From positions 1-64,000 of the forward strand of contig JAOUNI010000009.1 of the NCBI GenBank assembly GCA_029881035.1: a DNA stretch of 64,000 nt, written 5' to 3'. This DNA is from Gammaproteobacteria bacterium (GTDB taxonomy: Bacteria > Pseudomonadota > Gammaproteobacteria > SZUA-229). The notes beneath the pieces are model-generated. The model worked only from the letters and a program-made list of their open reading frames with translations, had not been told where the DNA came from and did no database searches. The position numbers and the translations under genes were made by a program. This document shows, in pieces, positions 10,439 through 20,574 of the stretch (within the stretch, counting starts at the first letter, position 1; every line of letters begins with the position of its first letter).

Positions 10439-10819
10439 ATGCAACTGACATTACTCAAGGCTAAATTGCACAAGGCACACGTCACTCATTCCGAGCTCGA
10501 ATACGAGGGCTCGTGCGCGATTGATAGTACTTTGCTCAATACCGCAGGCATTCACGAATACGAGCAGATCCATATTTATAACGTGAATAACGGCGAGCGT
10601 TTTACCACCTATGCGATACGTGCCGAAGCAGGTAGCGGCATTATCTCTATTAATGGTGCTGCCGCTCACAAAGCGAATCCTGGTGACCGTATTATTATTT
10701 GTGCTTATGCAGAGCTAGCGCAACACGAAGTGGCTAATTTCCATCCAAAGCTGGTTTATCTTAACGAGCAAAACCAGGTCACAAGAACTTCAAATCAAAT
10801 CCCGGTTCAGGTCGCCTGA
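10439..10819 (+). CDS. panD: Aspartate 1-decarboxylase
   Basis: [25 protein letters not shown] with the GS self-cleavage site. Confidence 0.97.
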   Translation: MQLTLLKAKLHKAHVTHSELEYEGSCAIDSTLLNTAGIHEYEQIHIYNVNNGERFTTYAIRAEAGSGIISINGAAAHKANPGDRIIICAYAELAQHEVANFHPKLVYLNEQNQVTRTSNQIPVQVA

Positions 10820-10869
10820 TCTGTACTTCTGAGATTTAAATCCAGAAACTTGTCTGCCTAATACTAGAC

Positions 10870-11277
10870 CTACTTTGAGGCTTCGGCTTTTTTGAGTAAA
10901 TCGAGCGCTTTTTTGTCGGTTGGATGTTTTAACAGGTGTTTTTCTAGTGAAATAATAGCTTGCTCTTTGAGTTCATAAGTTAAATAAACTTCAGCAGCTG
11001 CAACCAGATCATCGCCCTCATCAACATCATCTTTTTGTGCAGGAGCGGGTTTGGCTTTTGGTGCAGGTTTTGGTTTTGGTGGAGTAGAGACCTGTGGTTC
11101 ATGATGTATGATCTTTTCTTCCGCTGCAAGACGAGCCTCTCTGGCTTTATTTTCTTTGGCGTTATTAGCAAAAGCTTTGGCAATAACTATAACGGCTATC
11201 AGTACTGATATGCCTAGAATTACCAGTAATAATGTCACGATCCAGTCTGACTGATCAAAATCCATCCTGTTATTCAC
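10870..11277 (-). CDS. Hypothetical single-pass membrane protein with Pro/Lys/Ala linker and TPR-like C-terminus (FimV C-terminal-like)
   Basis: TM segment WIVTLLLVILGISVLIAVIVIA, linker PPKPKPAPKAKPAPA, tail DDLVAAAEVYLTYELKEQAIISLEKHLLKHPTDKKALDLLKKAEA. Confidence 0.65.
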   Translation of the reverse strand: MNNRMDFDQSDWIVTLLLVILGISVLIAVIVIAKAFANNAKENKAREARLAAEEKIIHHEPQVSTPPKPKPAPKAKPAPAQKDDVDEGDDLVAAAEVYLTYELKEQAIISLEKHLLKHPTDKKALDLLKKAEASK

Positions 11278-11456
11278 CTCGATTTTTGTTAGCGTTGATT
11301 GAGCAACTGTTGTTGATAGCCTTATGCCCTGATTACGATTTAGTTTAAAACAAGTCTAGATAATTTATATGTAATATCAAGAATAAATGAGTCATGTTTC
11401 CGGCTTCCCGTCAGATTCATGTCGCATAATTACTCCTAAGTGTTTTTATCAGACGT

Positions 11457-14354
11457 TTAGCCCGTATTGCGCATGCCTGCGGCAATAGCATTAATGCTTC
11501 TTAATAATGGATCCAGCCATGCATCTCGCTCTTCCTGACTCAGCGACTCATCACGCCAGCGCTTGAGTAACTTGACCTGGATATGATTCAAGGGGTCAAG
11601 ATATGGATCTCGACGCATTAATGACAAAGCCAACGGTTCGATATCGTCGAGCAGATGATCCATTTCGGCTACCTGCAGAGTGTATTGATAAGTCCGCTGG
11701 TGTTCGGCTTCGATCATACCAAAAACACGGTCGCGAACGTCTTCTGATATACACAATTCAGAATACTCCTGAGCAGTCGTCATATCCGCCTTGTATAAAG
11801 CCATTTCGGTGTTACTGAGCAGGGCGCGGAAATAAGGCCAGTTTTGATAAAGCTCCTGCAATTTGTGCAGACGAGTTTGATCACCGTTGACCCAGGTTTC
11901 CAGTGCGGAACCAATGCCATACCAGGCAGGCAGAGTATGTCTCGATTGCGCCCAGCCGAACACCCAGCCAATGGCGCGCACTGATGTTTTAGAACGATCA
12001 CCCTTTTTGCGATGCGAAGGCCTTGAGCCGATATTCATCAGGGCAATTTCGCTAACTGGCGTTGCCTCATAGAAATAATCAAGGAAACCAGCTGTTCGAT
12101 CAGTGAGTGTGCGATAGCTGTTCTCACCGATCTCCATGATCTCGCGCATGATCTGTATGCGCTCTGGCGTGGTGCTGGTTTCGCAGGGCATGACATTGTA
12201 ACGACTGGCGAGTAGCAGGCCGGAAATACCCATGGTGAGTTCATAGACCGCAGTTTCAGGGTTGCTGTACTTATTCGACAGTACTTCACCCTGTTCGGTA
12301 AATTTGATTTCGCCATGAATGGTACCTTCCGGCTGCGCCAGAATGGATTCATAAGTCGGACCGCCGCCACGGCCAATAGTGCCGCCGCGGCCATGGAACA
12401 ATCGACATTCGATGCCATGTGCATCGGTAAGTTTGATGACTTTCCGCTGTGCTTCGAATAACTGCCATGAAGAAGCCAGGATGCCGCCATCCTTGCAGGA
12501 ATCAGAATAACCCAGCATGACTTCCTGCTGATTACCAGAGGCCTTAAGTAAAGTTTTGTATACATCATTATTGAATAATGTAGATAAAACGTTTTCGATT
12601 TGCTCAAGGTCTTCGATAGTCTCAAATAAAGGTGAAATACGGATATTGCAGAACCAGCCTTTTTTGTTTTTCCCCGCGAGTCCTAGCAACGAAGCCAACC
12701 ACATGACTTCCATAATGTGGCTGGCCTGATGGGTCATAGAAATGACATAGGTGCCAAAGGCTTTAGGGCTGATCTCATTACGCATCTTCACCATCGCCTG
12801 AAAGACTTCAATAGTTTCTTTGTGTAAATCACTCAGTTTATTTTTATCCAGATGGAATTGACTGTCGGCTTTGTCGATCAGGTTGGCAAGCAATTGAATG
12901 CGCTCGGCTTCAGATAAAGCCTGGTAATCAATCTTGTCATCCAGTTGCCGCAGAACTTCGGTCACTGCATCACAGTGGCGGGTTGATTCCTGGCGTACAT
13001 CCAGTTGCATCAGGTAGAAACCGAAAGACTCGACCAGACGAATAAAATCATTGAGTGCGCCTTCAGCAATATTCTGATCACCATGGCCGTGTAAGGAATC
13101 ACGAATCAGGTACAGATCATCCAGGAACTCTTTCTCTGAGGGGTAAGCGCTTTTAAAAATACTAGTATCTATTATGTCGGTGTGACCATCCACTTTTCTC
13201 AGGCTGGCACGGATTCTGTCCAGGTTTTTCTGTAACCGATAACGCATAAAAGCGATTTTGCGGCGATAAGGCGCACGACTGTAAATTGTAGGTTTTGTGG
13301 TAAAAACCTCAAAACGAAGATGTTCATCTCGATTCAAACTTTCGATAAAAGCTTCACTGGGTGTGCAAAGTTGGTCTGAATGTGTCAGGTGTTTGAAAAT
13401 TTCAGTTAACCTGCGCACGTATTCTTCAAGCGCCGCTTCAGACTGCAGATGCAAAGCAAGAATTGTTGTTTCTGGTTTAACATTAGGGTTGCCATCACGA
13501 TCACCGCCAATCCATGAGCCAAATCTCAGAAAACTAGGGACTGTGATTCTTTCATTGGGGTAGTTTTCGCGAATTCGACGCTCAAGATTTCTATAGATAA
13601 CAGGAATAGCGTCAAATAAACTTTCCTTGAAATAATAAAGTCCATTTTTAATTTCATCTCTGACCTGCGGGCGATCCTCACGGACTTCATCGGTGCGCCA
13701 CAAAATCTGAATTTGGGTTTCCAGTTCATGGATAATTTCTTTACGCTGGTCTTTGCCTAAACGGGTGTCGTTCAGTTTTTCGTTAGTCAGGAAAATACGG
13801 CGCAGTGCATACAATACACTGCGGCGTTTGGATTCTGTTGGATGGGCAGTGATAACTGGAATATACGCCAGACGATCGAACAGATTTTGTAATTGCCGGG
13901 AGTTCATGCCCAGATCTTTTAAATTAGATAAAGCAGAATCGAAGGATCCAACCCAGAGATGGTCGTTCTTTTTACGTTGTCTTAGTTGGCGACGGCGTTG
14001 CTGATGCTGCGACGCTTCTTCAGCAATATTCACCAGACTGAAATAGGTGCTAAAAGCACGCACTACCTGAGACAGAGTCTTGGCATCGAGTGATTCGATC
14101 AGTGTCATCATATGAGCGCGTTTTACCGGGTCATTTTTTTTGTGTAGAGAGATAAAACCAAGTCGAAGTTTTTCAACCGAGTCATAGACTCTGGCGCCTG
14201 CATGGGAAAGAATAACGTTGCCCAGTAGATTGCCAAATAATTTGACGCGTGCACGCAGTTGTTTGTCGCCGCTGGCGGTATTGAGTAGACCCGCAGGTTC
14301 CTTCTTTGAGGAGAGGGATGATGACGAGATTTCTGGTGTTTTTGAGTGACTCAT
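11457..14354 (-). CDS. ppc: Phosphoenolpyruvate carboxylase
   Basis: VITAHPTESKRRSVL, FHGRGGTIGRGGGP, terminal MRNTG; start set at MSHSKTPE. Confidence 0.97.
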   Translation of the reverse strand: MSHSKTPEISSSSLSSKKEPAGLLNTASGDKQLRARVKLFGNLLGNVILSHAGARVYDSVEKLRLGFISLHKKNDPVKRAHMMTLIESLDAKTLSQVVRAFSTYFSLVNIAEEASQHQQRRRQLRQRKKNDHLWVGSFDSALSNLKDLGMNSRQLQNLFDRLAYIPVITAHPTESKRRSVLYALRRIFLTNEKLNDTRLGKDQRKEIIHELETQIQILWRTDEVREDRPQVRDEIKNGLYYFKESLFDAIPVIYRNLERRIRENYPNERITVPSFLRFGSWIGGDRDGNPNVKPETTILALHLQSEAALEEYVRRLTEIFKHLTHSDQLCTPSEAFIESLNRDEHLRFEVFTTKPTIYSRAPYRRKIAFMRYRLQKNLDRIRASLRKVDGHTDIIDTSIFKSAYPSEKEFLDDLYLIRDSLHGHGDQNIAEGALNDFIRLVESFGFYLMQLDVRQESTRHCDAVTEVLRQLDDKIDYQALSEAERIQLLANLIDKADSQFHLDKNKLSDLHKETIEVFQAMVKMRNEISPKAFGTYVISMTHQASHIMEVMWLASLLGLAGKNKKGWFCNIRISPLFETIEDLEQIENVLSTLFNNDVYKTLLKASGNQQEVMLGYSDSCKDGGILASSWQLFEAQRKVIKLTDAHGIECRLFHGRGGTIGRGGGPTYESILAQPEGTIHGEIKFTEQGEVLSNKYSNPETAVYELTMGISGLLLASRYNVMPCETSTTPERIQIMREIMEIGENSYRTLTDRTAGFLDYFYEATPVSEIALMNIGSRPSHRKKGDRSKTSVRAIGWVFGWAQSRHTLPAWYGIGSALETWVNGDQTRLHKLQELYQNWPYFRALLSNTEMALYKADMTTAQEYSELCISEDVRDRVFGMIEAEHQRTYQYTLQVAEMDHLLDDIEPLALSLMRRDPYLDPLNHIQVKLLKRWRDESLSQEERDAWLDPLLRSINAIAAGMRNTG

Positions 14355-14529
14355 ATAAATGATACTATTCGAAGCTAGTTGTTCTGTGCACAAGGCGCGA
14401 TATTATAGCCCAAGCTGCTTTTTGCTGATACACCGGAAATAAATGTGGCATTATTGATGACCTGAATGGTGTAAATGTGTGTTTACGCTAGCTTTAAACT
14501 CTAATTAGCTGAAATTTGAAAAAAATACT

Positions 14530-16179
14530 ATGCCAAAATTAACAGAATTACCCGCCTGGAAGGCACTCAAGGCGCATTTTGCAGAGACTAAAAATCTGCA
14601 TATGAGAGATTTATTTGCTCAGGATAATTTGCGTTTCGAAAAATTCAGCACCCAGATGGATGACATCCTGATGGATTTTTCCAAAAATCGGATAACGGAT
14701 GAAACCTTCCGTCTATTGTGTGATCTGGCACGTGAGACAAACGTTGAAGGCTGGCGAGATCAAATGTTTGCCGGTCTGGAGATCAATATTTCGGAATATC
14801 GGCCGGTTTTACATACGGCCTTGCGTAATCGGGGTAATAAGCCGGTTATAGTCGATGGTGAAGATGTGATGCCTAAAATCAATAAGGTATTACAGCAGAT
14901 GCGTTATTTTTCCGAGCGTGTGCGCGGCGGGCACTGGCGCGGTTACAGTGGTCACCTGATCAAGGATGTGATTAATATTGGTATCGGTGGTTCCGATCTG
15001 GGTCCGCATGTGGTCTGTGATGCCATGAAACCTTTTGCGCAACGTGGCATGAATGTGCATTTTGTCTCGAATATAGACCCGACTCATCTTACTGAAATCT
15101 TAAAATTTGTTCAGCCCGAGTCAACTTTGTTTATCGTTTCTTCGAAGTCATTTACTACTCAGGAAACAATGATGAATTCGCACAGTGCGCGTGAATGGTT
15201 TGTGCGCACCACGGGTTCAGAAAAAGCCATATGCAAACATTTTGTGGCAGTGACCAGTAACATTAAGGCTGCCAGTGAGTTTGGTATTTTGCCCGAGAAC
15301 GTGTTCGAATTCTGGGATTGGGTAGGTGGGCGTTACTCACTCTGGTCGGCAATTGGTCTGCCGATTGTGTTGTATCTTGGCATGGATCATTTCGAAGATT
15401 TGCTTGCGGGTGCTTATGCCATGGATGAGCATTTTAAAAATACACCCATAGAGAAAAACATACCAATGATTCTGGCCTTGTTGGGTATCTGGTATAACAA
15501 TTTCTTCGAGGCGCAAAGTCATGCTGTCATGGCTTATAATCAGTATTTGCGCCGTTTGCCCGCACATCTGCAGCAACTGGATATGGAAAGTAATGGTAAA
15601 ACTATTACCCGTGAAGGTGCACGTGTAAATTATGCTACTGGACCGATTATCTGGGGAGAGTCAGGTAGTAACTGCCAGCACGCATTTTTTCAGTTACTGC
15701 ATCAGGGAACCAAACCGGTACCAGCCGATTTCCTGATTCCTGCCAAGAGTAAAGATCCCCTGGGTAAACAACATAGCGTTTTATTGGCTAATTTTCTGGC
15801 TCAGACTCGCGCTTTGATGAAGGGTAAAACTGAAGCAGAGGCTCGTTTGGAGCTTGAAGCGGCAGGTATGGCAGAAGACAAGATTAACGAGGTCTTGCCG
15901 CACAAGGTTTTTGAAGGTAACAAACCTACTAATTCGATTGTGTTTGAAAAACTGGATCCACGTACTTTGGGCTCACTGTTGGCTATGTATGAGCATAAAG
16001 TGTTTGTTCAGGGCGTAGTCTGGAATATTAATTCTTTCGATCAGTGGGGTGTAGAGTTGGGTAAGCAGCTGGCAGGTGAGATTTTGGGCGTGCTTTCCAG
16101 TCGTGAAAAAACAGACAGCTATGATGTTTCAACCAATGCTTTGCTGGATTATTGCGTATCGCTGAAATTCACTGATTAG
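14530..16179 (+). CDS. pgi: Glucose-6-phosphate isomerase
   Basis: VINIGIGGSDLGP, SKSFTTQETMMN, WDWVGGRYSLWSAIGLPI. Confidence 0.98.
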   Translation: MPKLTELPAWKALKAHFAETKNLHMRDLFAQDNLRFEKFSTQMDDILMDFSKNRITDETFRLLCDLARETNVEGWRDQMFAGLEINISEYRPVLHTALRNRGNKPVIVDGEDVMPKINKVLQQMRYFSERVRGGHWRGYSGHLIKDVINIGIGGSDLGPHVVCDAMKPFAQRGMNVHFVSNIDPTHLTEILKFVQPESTLFIVSSKSFTTQETMMNSHSAREWFVRTTGSEKAICKHFVAVTSNIKAASEFGILPENVFEFWDWVGGRYSLWSAIGLPIVLYLGMDHFEDLLAGAYAMDEHFKNTPIEKNIPMILALLGIWYNNFFEAQSHAVMAYNQYLRRLPAHLQQLDMESNGKTITREGARVNYATGPIIWGESGSNCQHAFFQLLHQGTKPVPADFLIPAKSKDPLGKQHSVLLANFLAQTRALMKGKTEAEARLELEAAGMAEDKINEVLPHKVFEGNKPTNSIVFEKLDPRTLGSLLAMYEHKVFVQGVVWNINSFDQWGVELGKQLAGEILGVLSSREKTDSYDVSTNALLDYCVSLKFTD

Positions 16180-16206
16180 TCATTACGGGGTAGTGAAGAA
16201 AACCAT

Positions 16207-17277
16207 TTATGGTTTATTTTGTTTAAGCGCCCATTGAATGTGTTCGGCAACCATCGGTGTTGCCTTGGCAAGTTTGTTTTCCAGTGCTGAAATAGTCTCG
16301 GTTGAATGTGCTGTATTGCCCAGGGCAATGGCGATATTGCGTAACCAGCGTTGATAGCCAATGCGGCGGATGGCGGAACCTTCGGTGTTGTCCAGAAACT
16401 CCTGTTCGTTCCAGTTAAATAGCTCAAGCAGCCTGGGTGCGTCGAGTGGGTGACGGGTTAAAAAATCCTTTTCATTGCTGGGGGTGGCAAAACGATTCCA
16501 TGGGCAGCAAAGCTGGCAGTCATCACAGCCATAGATGCGGTTACCCATTGCGGCTCTGAACTCTATCGGGATGGAGCCATCCAGTTCAATTGTGAGATAA
16601 GAAATGCAGCGCCGAGCGTCGAGCTGATAAGGAGCAATGATGGCTTTGGTCGGGCAGATATCGATGCAGGCCTGACAGCTACCGCAATGTGATTCAGGTA
16701 CTTTGTTGGTGACTGGCAGGGGCAGGTTGGTGTAGATCTCGCCCAGAAAAAACCACGAGCCTGCTTTTTGGTTGATCAGGTTGGTATGTTTGCCGATCCA
16801 GCCCAGTCCGGCTTTTTCAGCCAGTGGTTTTTCCAGCACAGGTGCGCTGTCAACAAAAACACGATAGCCAAAATCGCCGATCTCGGCGTTAATTCTGCTG
16901 GCCAGTTTTTGCAGTCGTTTGCGCATCAGTTTGTGGTAATCACGTCCCAGCGCATAGCGGGAAATGTAACCCAGCTCGGGGTTTGCCAGTGTCGAATCAG
17001 CCGTTTCACAGTCCGGCGGGTAGTAATCCATGCGCACAGAGATGATGTTAGTGGTGCTGGCAACCAGTTCATCAGCCTGATAACGCATCGTGCCGTGTTT
17101 GTGCATGTAACTCATTTCGCCGTGATAATTCTGCTTTAGCCAGTCGATGAAAGAGTTCTGATAGTGGCGGAGGTCGGTGTCGGTGACTTCAAGCTGTTGA
17201 AAGCCCAGCTCTTTTGACCAGATTTTTATCTTCTGGAGTAGCTCATCGGCGTTATTGGGGGTGATATTTTTTGGCAT
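16207..17277 (-). CDS. queG: Epoxyqueuosine reductase
   Basis: CGSCQACIDICPTKAI and CDDCQLCCPWN Fe-S motifs. Confidence 0.95.
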   Translation of the reverse strand: MPKNITPNNADELLQKIKIWSKELGFQQLEVTDTDLRHYQNSFIDWLKQNYHGEMSYMHKHGTMRYQADELVASTTNIISVRMDYYPPDCETADSTLANPELGYISRYALGRDYHKLMRKRLQKLASRINAEIGDFGYRVFVDSAPVLEKPLAEKAGLGWIGKHTNLINQKAGSWFFLGEIYTNLPLPVTNKVPESHCGSCQACIDICPTKAIIAPYQLDARRCISYLTIELDGSIPIEFRAAMGNRIYGCDDCQLCCPWNRFATPSNEKDFLTRHPLDAPRLLELFNWNEQEFLDNTEGSAIRRIGYQRWLRNIAIALGNTAHSTETISALENKLAKATPMVAEHIQWALKQNKP

Positions 17278-17366
17278 TTGGCTAGTTTATCGTTTATCGG
17301 AACTTAATCGAAATTTCAATCATGGTTACGAACGGCTACAATACGCTATTTTCAGCGGAAAAAATT

Positions 17367-18764
17367 ATGACAGTTCGTACCCGTTTTGCACCCAGCCCTA
17401 CCGGTTATCTCCACATTGGTGGTGCCCGTACCTCCCTGTTTTCATGGTTATATGCCAAAAAAATGGGCGGTGAATTCATTCTTCGAATTGAAGACACCGA
17501 CCGTGAGCGTTCCACGCAGGAAGCAGTTGATGCCATTCTCGATGGTATGGAATGGCTGGGTATGGAACATGATGAAGGGCCTTTTTATCAGACCCAGCGA
17601 TTTGATCGTTACAAAGAGGTGATCCAGCAATTGCTTGATAATGGTCATGCCTATTACTGTAGTTGTTCGAGAGAGCGCCTGGATAAACTTCGTGAACAGC
17701 AAATGGCAGATAAAGAAAAACCTAAATATGACGGCTGCTGCCGAGAAAAAGGCTTGAGTGCTGCTGCAGACACTGTGATTCGTTTTAAAAATCCGCTGGA
17801 CGGCGAAGTGACTATTATCGACCATGTACGCGGCACGGTGGTGATCAAAAATAAGGAACTGGATGACCTGATTATCGAGCGATCTGACGGTGCACCGACT
17901 TACAATCTGACGGTGGTGGTCGATGACATGGATATGAAAATTAGCCATGTTATCCGAGGTGATGACCATCTGAACAATACTCCGCGTCAGATCAATATTC
18001 TCAATGCACTCGGTGCCAACATTCCCGAATATGCCCACTTGCCGATGATTAATGGCCCTGATGGCAAAAAATTATCAAAACGTCATGGTGCGGTCAGCGT
18101 CATGCAATATCATGAAGAAGGTTATTTGAAAGAGGCTGTGATTAATTATCTGGTGCGCCTGGGCTGGTCATACGGTGATCAGGAAATTTTCACGATGGAA
18201 GAAATGATTGAGAAATTTGATATTAAGGATATTAATAAGTCTTCATCAAATTTCAGCATAGAAAAACTGCAGTGGATGAACCAGCAATATTTGATGAGTC
18301 TTGATCCAGTGAAGATAGCTGAGCAGCTGGCTTTCTATATGATGGAGCATGGCATCAAAATCGAGACCGGACCGGCGCTGGTTGAGATTGTGCTGTTATT
18401 GCGCGAGCGCAGTAGAACGCTGGTTGAAATGGTCGAGAACAGCCGTTTCTTCTACGAGCCAGTTGCGGAGTATGATGCCTCGGCGGTGAAAAAACACATC
18501 AAGGAAGGTACGGCTGAGATATTGGCATCTGTTAGACAGAAGCTATCAGTTCTGGAGGAATGGTATGCGGATAATATTCATCATGCAATTCAGGAAGTGG
18601 TCAACGAGAAGGAGGTGGGTTTCCCGAAAGTAGCGCAACCGTTACGTATTGCAGTCACGGGTTCGACTACATCACCATCGATTGATACTACACTCGACTT
18701 GTTGGGTAAAGAAAAAACCATCGATAGAATCGACAGGTTACTGGTGTTTATCAATAACCAGTGA
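17367..18764 (+). CDS. gltX: Glutamate-tRNA ligase
   Basis: TRFAPSPTGYLHIGGARTSLFSWLYAKK and KLSKRHGAVSV class I aaRS signatures; start at ATG 17367. Confidence 0.97.
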   Translation: MTVRTRFAPSPTGYLHIGGARTSLFSWLYAKKMGGEFILRIEDTDRERSTQEAVDAILDGMEWLGMEHDEGPFYQTQRFDRYKEVIQQLLDNGHAYYCSCSRERLDKLREQQMADKEKPKYDGCCREKGLSAAADTVIRFKNPLDGEVTIIDHVRGTVVIKNKELDDLIIERSDGAPTYNLTVVVDDMDMKISHVIRGDDHLNNTPRQINILNALGANIPEYAHLPMINGPDGKKLSKRHGAVSVMQYHEEGYLKEAVINYLVRLGWSYGDQEIFTMEEMIEKFDIKDINKSSSNFSIEKLQWMNQQYLMSLDPVKIAEQLAFYMMEHGIKIETGPALVEIVLLLRERSRTLVEMVENSRFFYEPVAEYDASAVKKHIKEGTAEILASVRQKLSVLEEWYADNIHHAIQEVVNEKEVGFPKVAQPLRIAVTGSTTSPSIDTTLDLLGKEKTIDRIDRLLVFINNQ

Positions 18765-18785
18765 GGCTGTCGCATCAGGGTGTCG

Positions 18786-18814
18786 TTTACATTGAAAAGT
18801 GAATCGAGTATAGT
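18786..18814 (+). promoter_or_regulatory. Putative sigma70 promoter for tRNA-Ala
   Basis: TTTACA (18786-18791), N17, TATAGT (18809-18814), GC-rich discriminator. Confidence 0.6.
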
Positions 18815-18830
18815 GCACGCCACACAAAAT

Positions 18831-18906
<76 letters not shown>

Positions 18907-19107
18907 TTATCCCACCAAAATCCATACCTGGCGTAGTGTCAATCAGGTAAGTCCTTAACTATTAAGAGAGCATGCAAATAAAACATTAGCTATTTGCCTT
19001 GTGCTAAGTGCATGTAGGTTATTAGGCTTGTATTGCCCAATGACCTGACCTGGATAGTATTAATGTTGGGGTGAGGTGATAAATCACATTACTTTTGCGA
19101 TTAGGTA

Positions 19108-19136
19108 TTGACCTGAAACGTCGACCCACGTAGACT
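19108..19136 (+). promoter_or_regulatory. Putative sigma70 promoter for tRNA-Glu
   Basis: TTGACC, N17, TAGACT (19131-19136) followed by GC-rich TCCCGCCC discriminator. Confidence 0.65.
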
Positions 19137-19184
19137 TCCCGCCCGATGTGATGGAGGGCTGCCAGGCTTGAAATCTATCGCTGC

Positions 19185-19260
19185 GTCCCCATCGTCTAGA
19201 GGCCTAGGACACCGGGTTTTCATCTCGGCAACAGGGGTTCGACTCCCCTTGGGGACGCCA
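19185..19260 (+). tRNA. tRNA-Glu (TTC)
   Basis: 76 nt cloverleaf GTCCCCATCGTCTAGAGG...; loop ttTTCat; encoded CCA. Confidence 0.97.
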
Positions 19261-19271
19261 TATATTACAAC

Positions 19272-19300
19272 AAGGCTGGAACTTAACTTCCGGCCTTTTT
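19272..19300 (+). terminator. Intrinsic terminator after tRNA-Glu
   Basis: AAGGCTGGAA-cttaac-TTCCGGCCTT 10-bp stem (one G-U) plus T-run. Confidence 0.85.
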
Positions 19301-19334
19301 TGTATCTGAAGTCGTGAGAGAGATATTACGGTAC

Positions 19335-19433
19335 ATGTCAGTAGCAATATACATGCAGTACCCGTTGACGGGAGCGCCAGTTGGATTTTTATCCACATCA
19401 GGGCTCCCGTTTTTTTTGCCTTTTGGAGTCTGA
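19335..19433 (+). CDS. Candidate leader peptide of car[33 protein letters not shown]
   Basis: 32-codon ORF read directly (below the track cutoff); spans the terminator at 19368-19417; TGA ends 1 nt before the carA TTG. Confidence 0.55.
   Translation: MSVAIYMQYPLTGAPVGFLSTSGLPFFLPFGV
19368..19417 (+). terminator. Intrinsic terminator / putative attenuator in the carA leader
   Basis: ACGGGAGC (19368-19375) pairs with GCTCCCGT (19403-19410) followed by 8 T; internal hairpin tggat-tttt-atcca. Confidence 0.75.
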
Positions 19434-19434
19434 G

Positions 19435-20574
19435 TTGACCAGTTTAGTTAAAGCCCTATTAGTCCTTGAAGACGGCAGCGTATTTGAAGGCCGTTCGATA
19501 GGTGTTTCTGGTGATACTACCGGTGAAGTGGTGTTCAATACCGCAATGACTGGCTATCAGGAAATTCTTACTGACCCTTCATACTCCCATCAAATTGTAA
19601 CTCTGACTTATCCTCATATCGGCAACGTCGGCACCAATGACGGTGACGCAGAATCAACAGGTGTGCATGTTAGTGGCCTGGTGATTCGTGATCTTGCGCC
19701 GGTGATGAGTAATTGGCGTGGTCAGCTGGGTCTTCAGGATTATCTGGTTAAACACAATATAGTTGCGATTTCTGATATTGATACTCGCCGTTTAACCCGG
19801 CTGCTTCGTGATAAAGGTGCCATGGGTGGCTGCATCATGGCGGGAGATATTGATAAGGACGTGGCATTTCAAAAAGCTAAAAATTTTGCCGGTTTGAAAG
19901 GCCTGGATCTGGCGCAGGTTGTGACAGTTGGAAAAAGTTATTGCTGGGATGAAGGTGAATGGAATCTGGATTCGAATATGGCCACCACACCTGATGATGT
20001 GAAGTATCACGTGGTTGCTTATGACTATGGTATTAAGCACAATATTCTCAGAATGCTGGTTTCGCGTGGCTGTAAGGTCACGGTGGTGCCCGCCAAAACA
20101 CCTGCTAAAAATGTACTGGCGATGAATCCTGATGGTGTGTTTTTATCCAATGGACCGGGTGACCCAGAGCCTTGTGATTATGCGATTAAGGCTATTCAGG
20201 AAATACTGGAAACCAGTATCCCGATATTTGGTATCTGTCTGGGACATCAATTATTAGCGTTGGCTTGTGGTGCAAAAACCATGAAGATGAAGTTCGGTCA
20301 TCATGGTGCTAACCATCCGGTACAGGATCTGAAAACCAGTCAGGTGATGATTACCAGTCAGAACCACGGTTTTGCGGTTGATGAAGACACTTTACCGGAT
20401 AATCTTCGGGCGACTCATCGCTCATTGTTTGATGGTTCCTTGCAGGGTATTCATCGAACGGATAAACCTGCGTTTAGTTTTCAGGGACATCCTGAAGCCA
20501 GTCCGGGACCACGGGATGTCTCCCCCGTTTTTGATCATTTTATAGAATTAATCGAGGAATCCAGCCGTGCCTAA
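19435..20574 (+). CDS. carA: Carbamoyl-phosphate synthase small subunit
   Basis: [41 protein letters not shown] start at 19435 with upstream GGAG. Confidence 0.95.
   Translation: MTSLVKALLVLEDGSVFEGRSIGVSGDTTGEVVFNTAMTGYQEILTDPSYSHQIVTLTYPHIGNVGTNDGDAESTGVHVSGLVIRDLAPVMSNWRGQLGLQDYLVKHNIVAISDIDTRRLTRLLRDKGAMGGCIMAGDIDKDVAFQKAKNFAGLKGLDLAQVVTVGKSYCWDEGEWNLDSNMATTPDDVKYHVVAYDYGIKHNILRMLVSRGCKVTVVPAKTPAKNVLAMNPDGVFLSNGPGDPEPCDYAIKAIQEILETSIPIFGICLGHQLLALACGAKTMKMKFGHHGANHPVQDLKTSQVMITSQNHGFAVDEDTLPDNLRATHRSLFDGSLQGIHRTDKPAFSFQGHPEASPGPRDVSPVFDHFIELIEESSRA

Noticed and set aside
12038-12625. 195-aa minus-strand ORF inside ppc
   Set aside because: Shadow ORF in an alternative frame of ppc on the same strand; composition and lack of motifs indicate it is not a gene.
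16207-17277. queG plus gluQ as a queuosine gene cluster
   Set aside because: The two genes are ~46 kb apart in the window and both are ordinary housekeeping members; no cluster.
17448-18038. 196-aa ORF antisense to gltX
   Set aside because: Fully overlaps a confidently identified gene; no recognizable domain.
19365-19391. TTGACG as a -35 element for carA
   Set aside because: It lies within the terminator stem region, would start transcription after the attenuator stem, and no good -10 at proper spacing is present.
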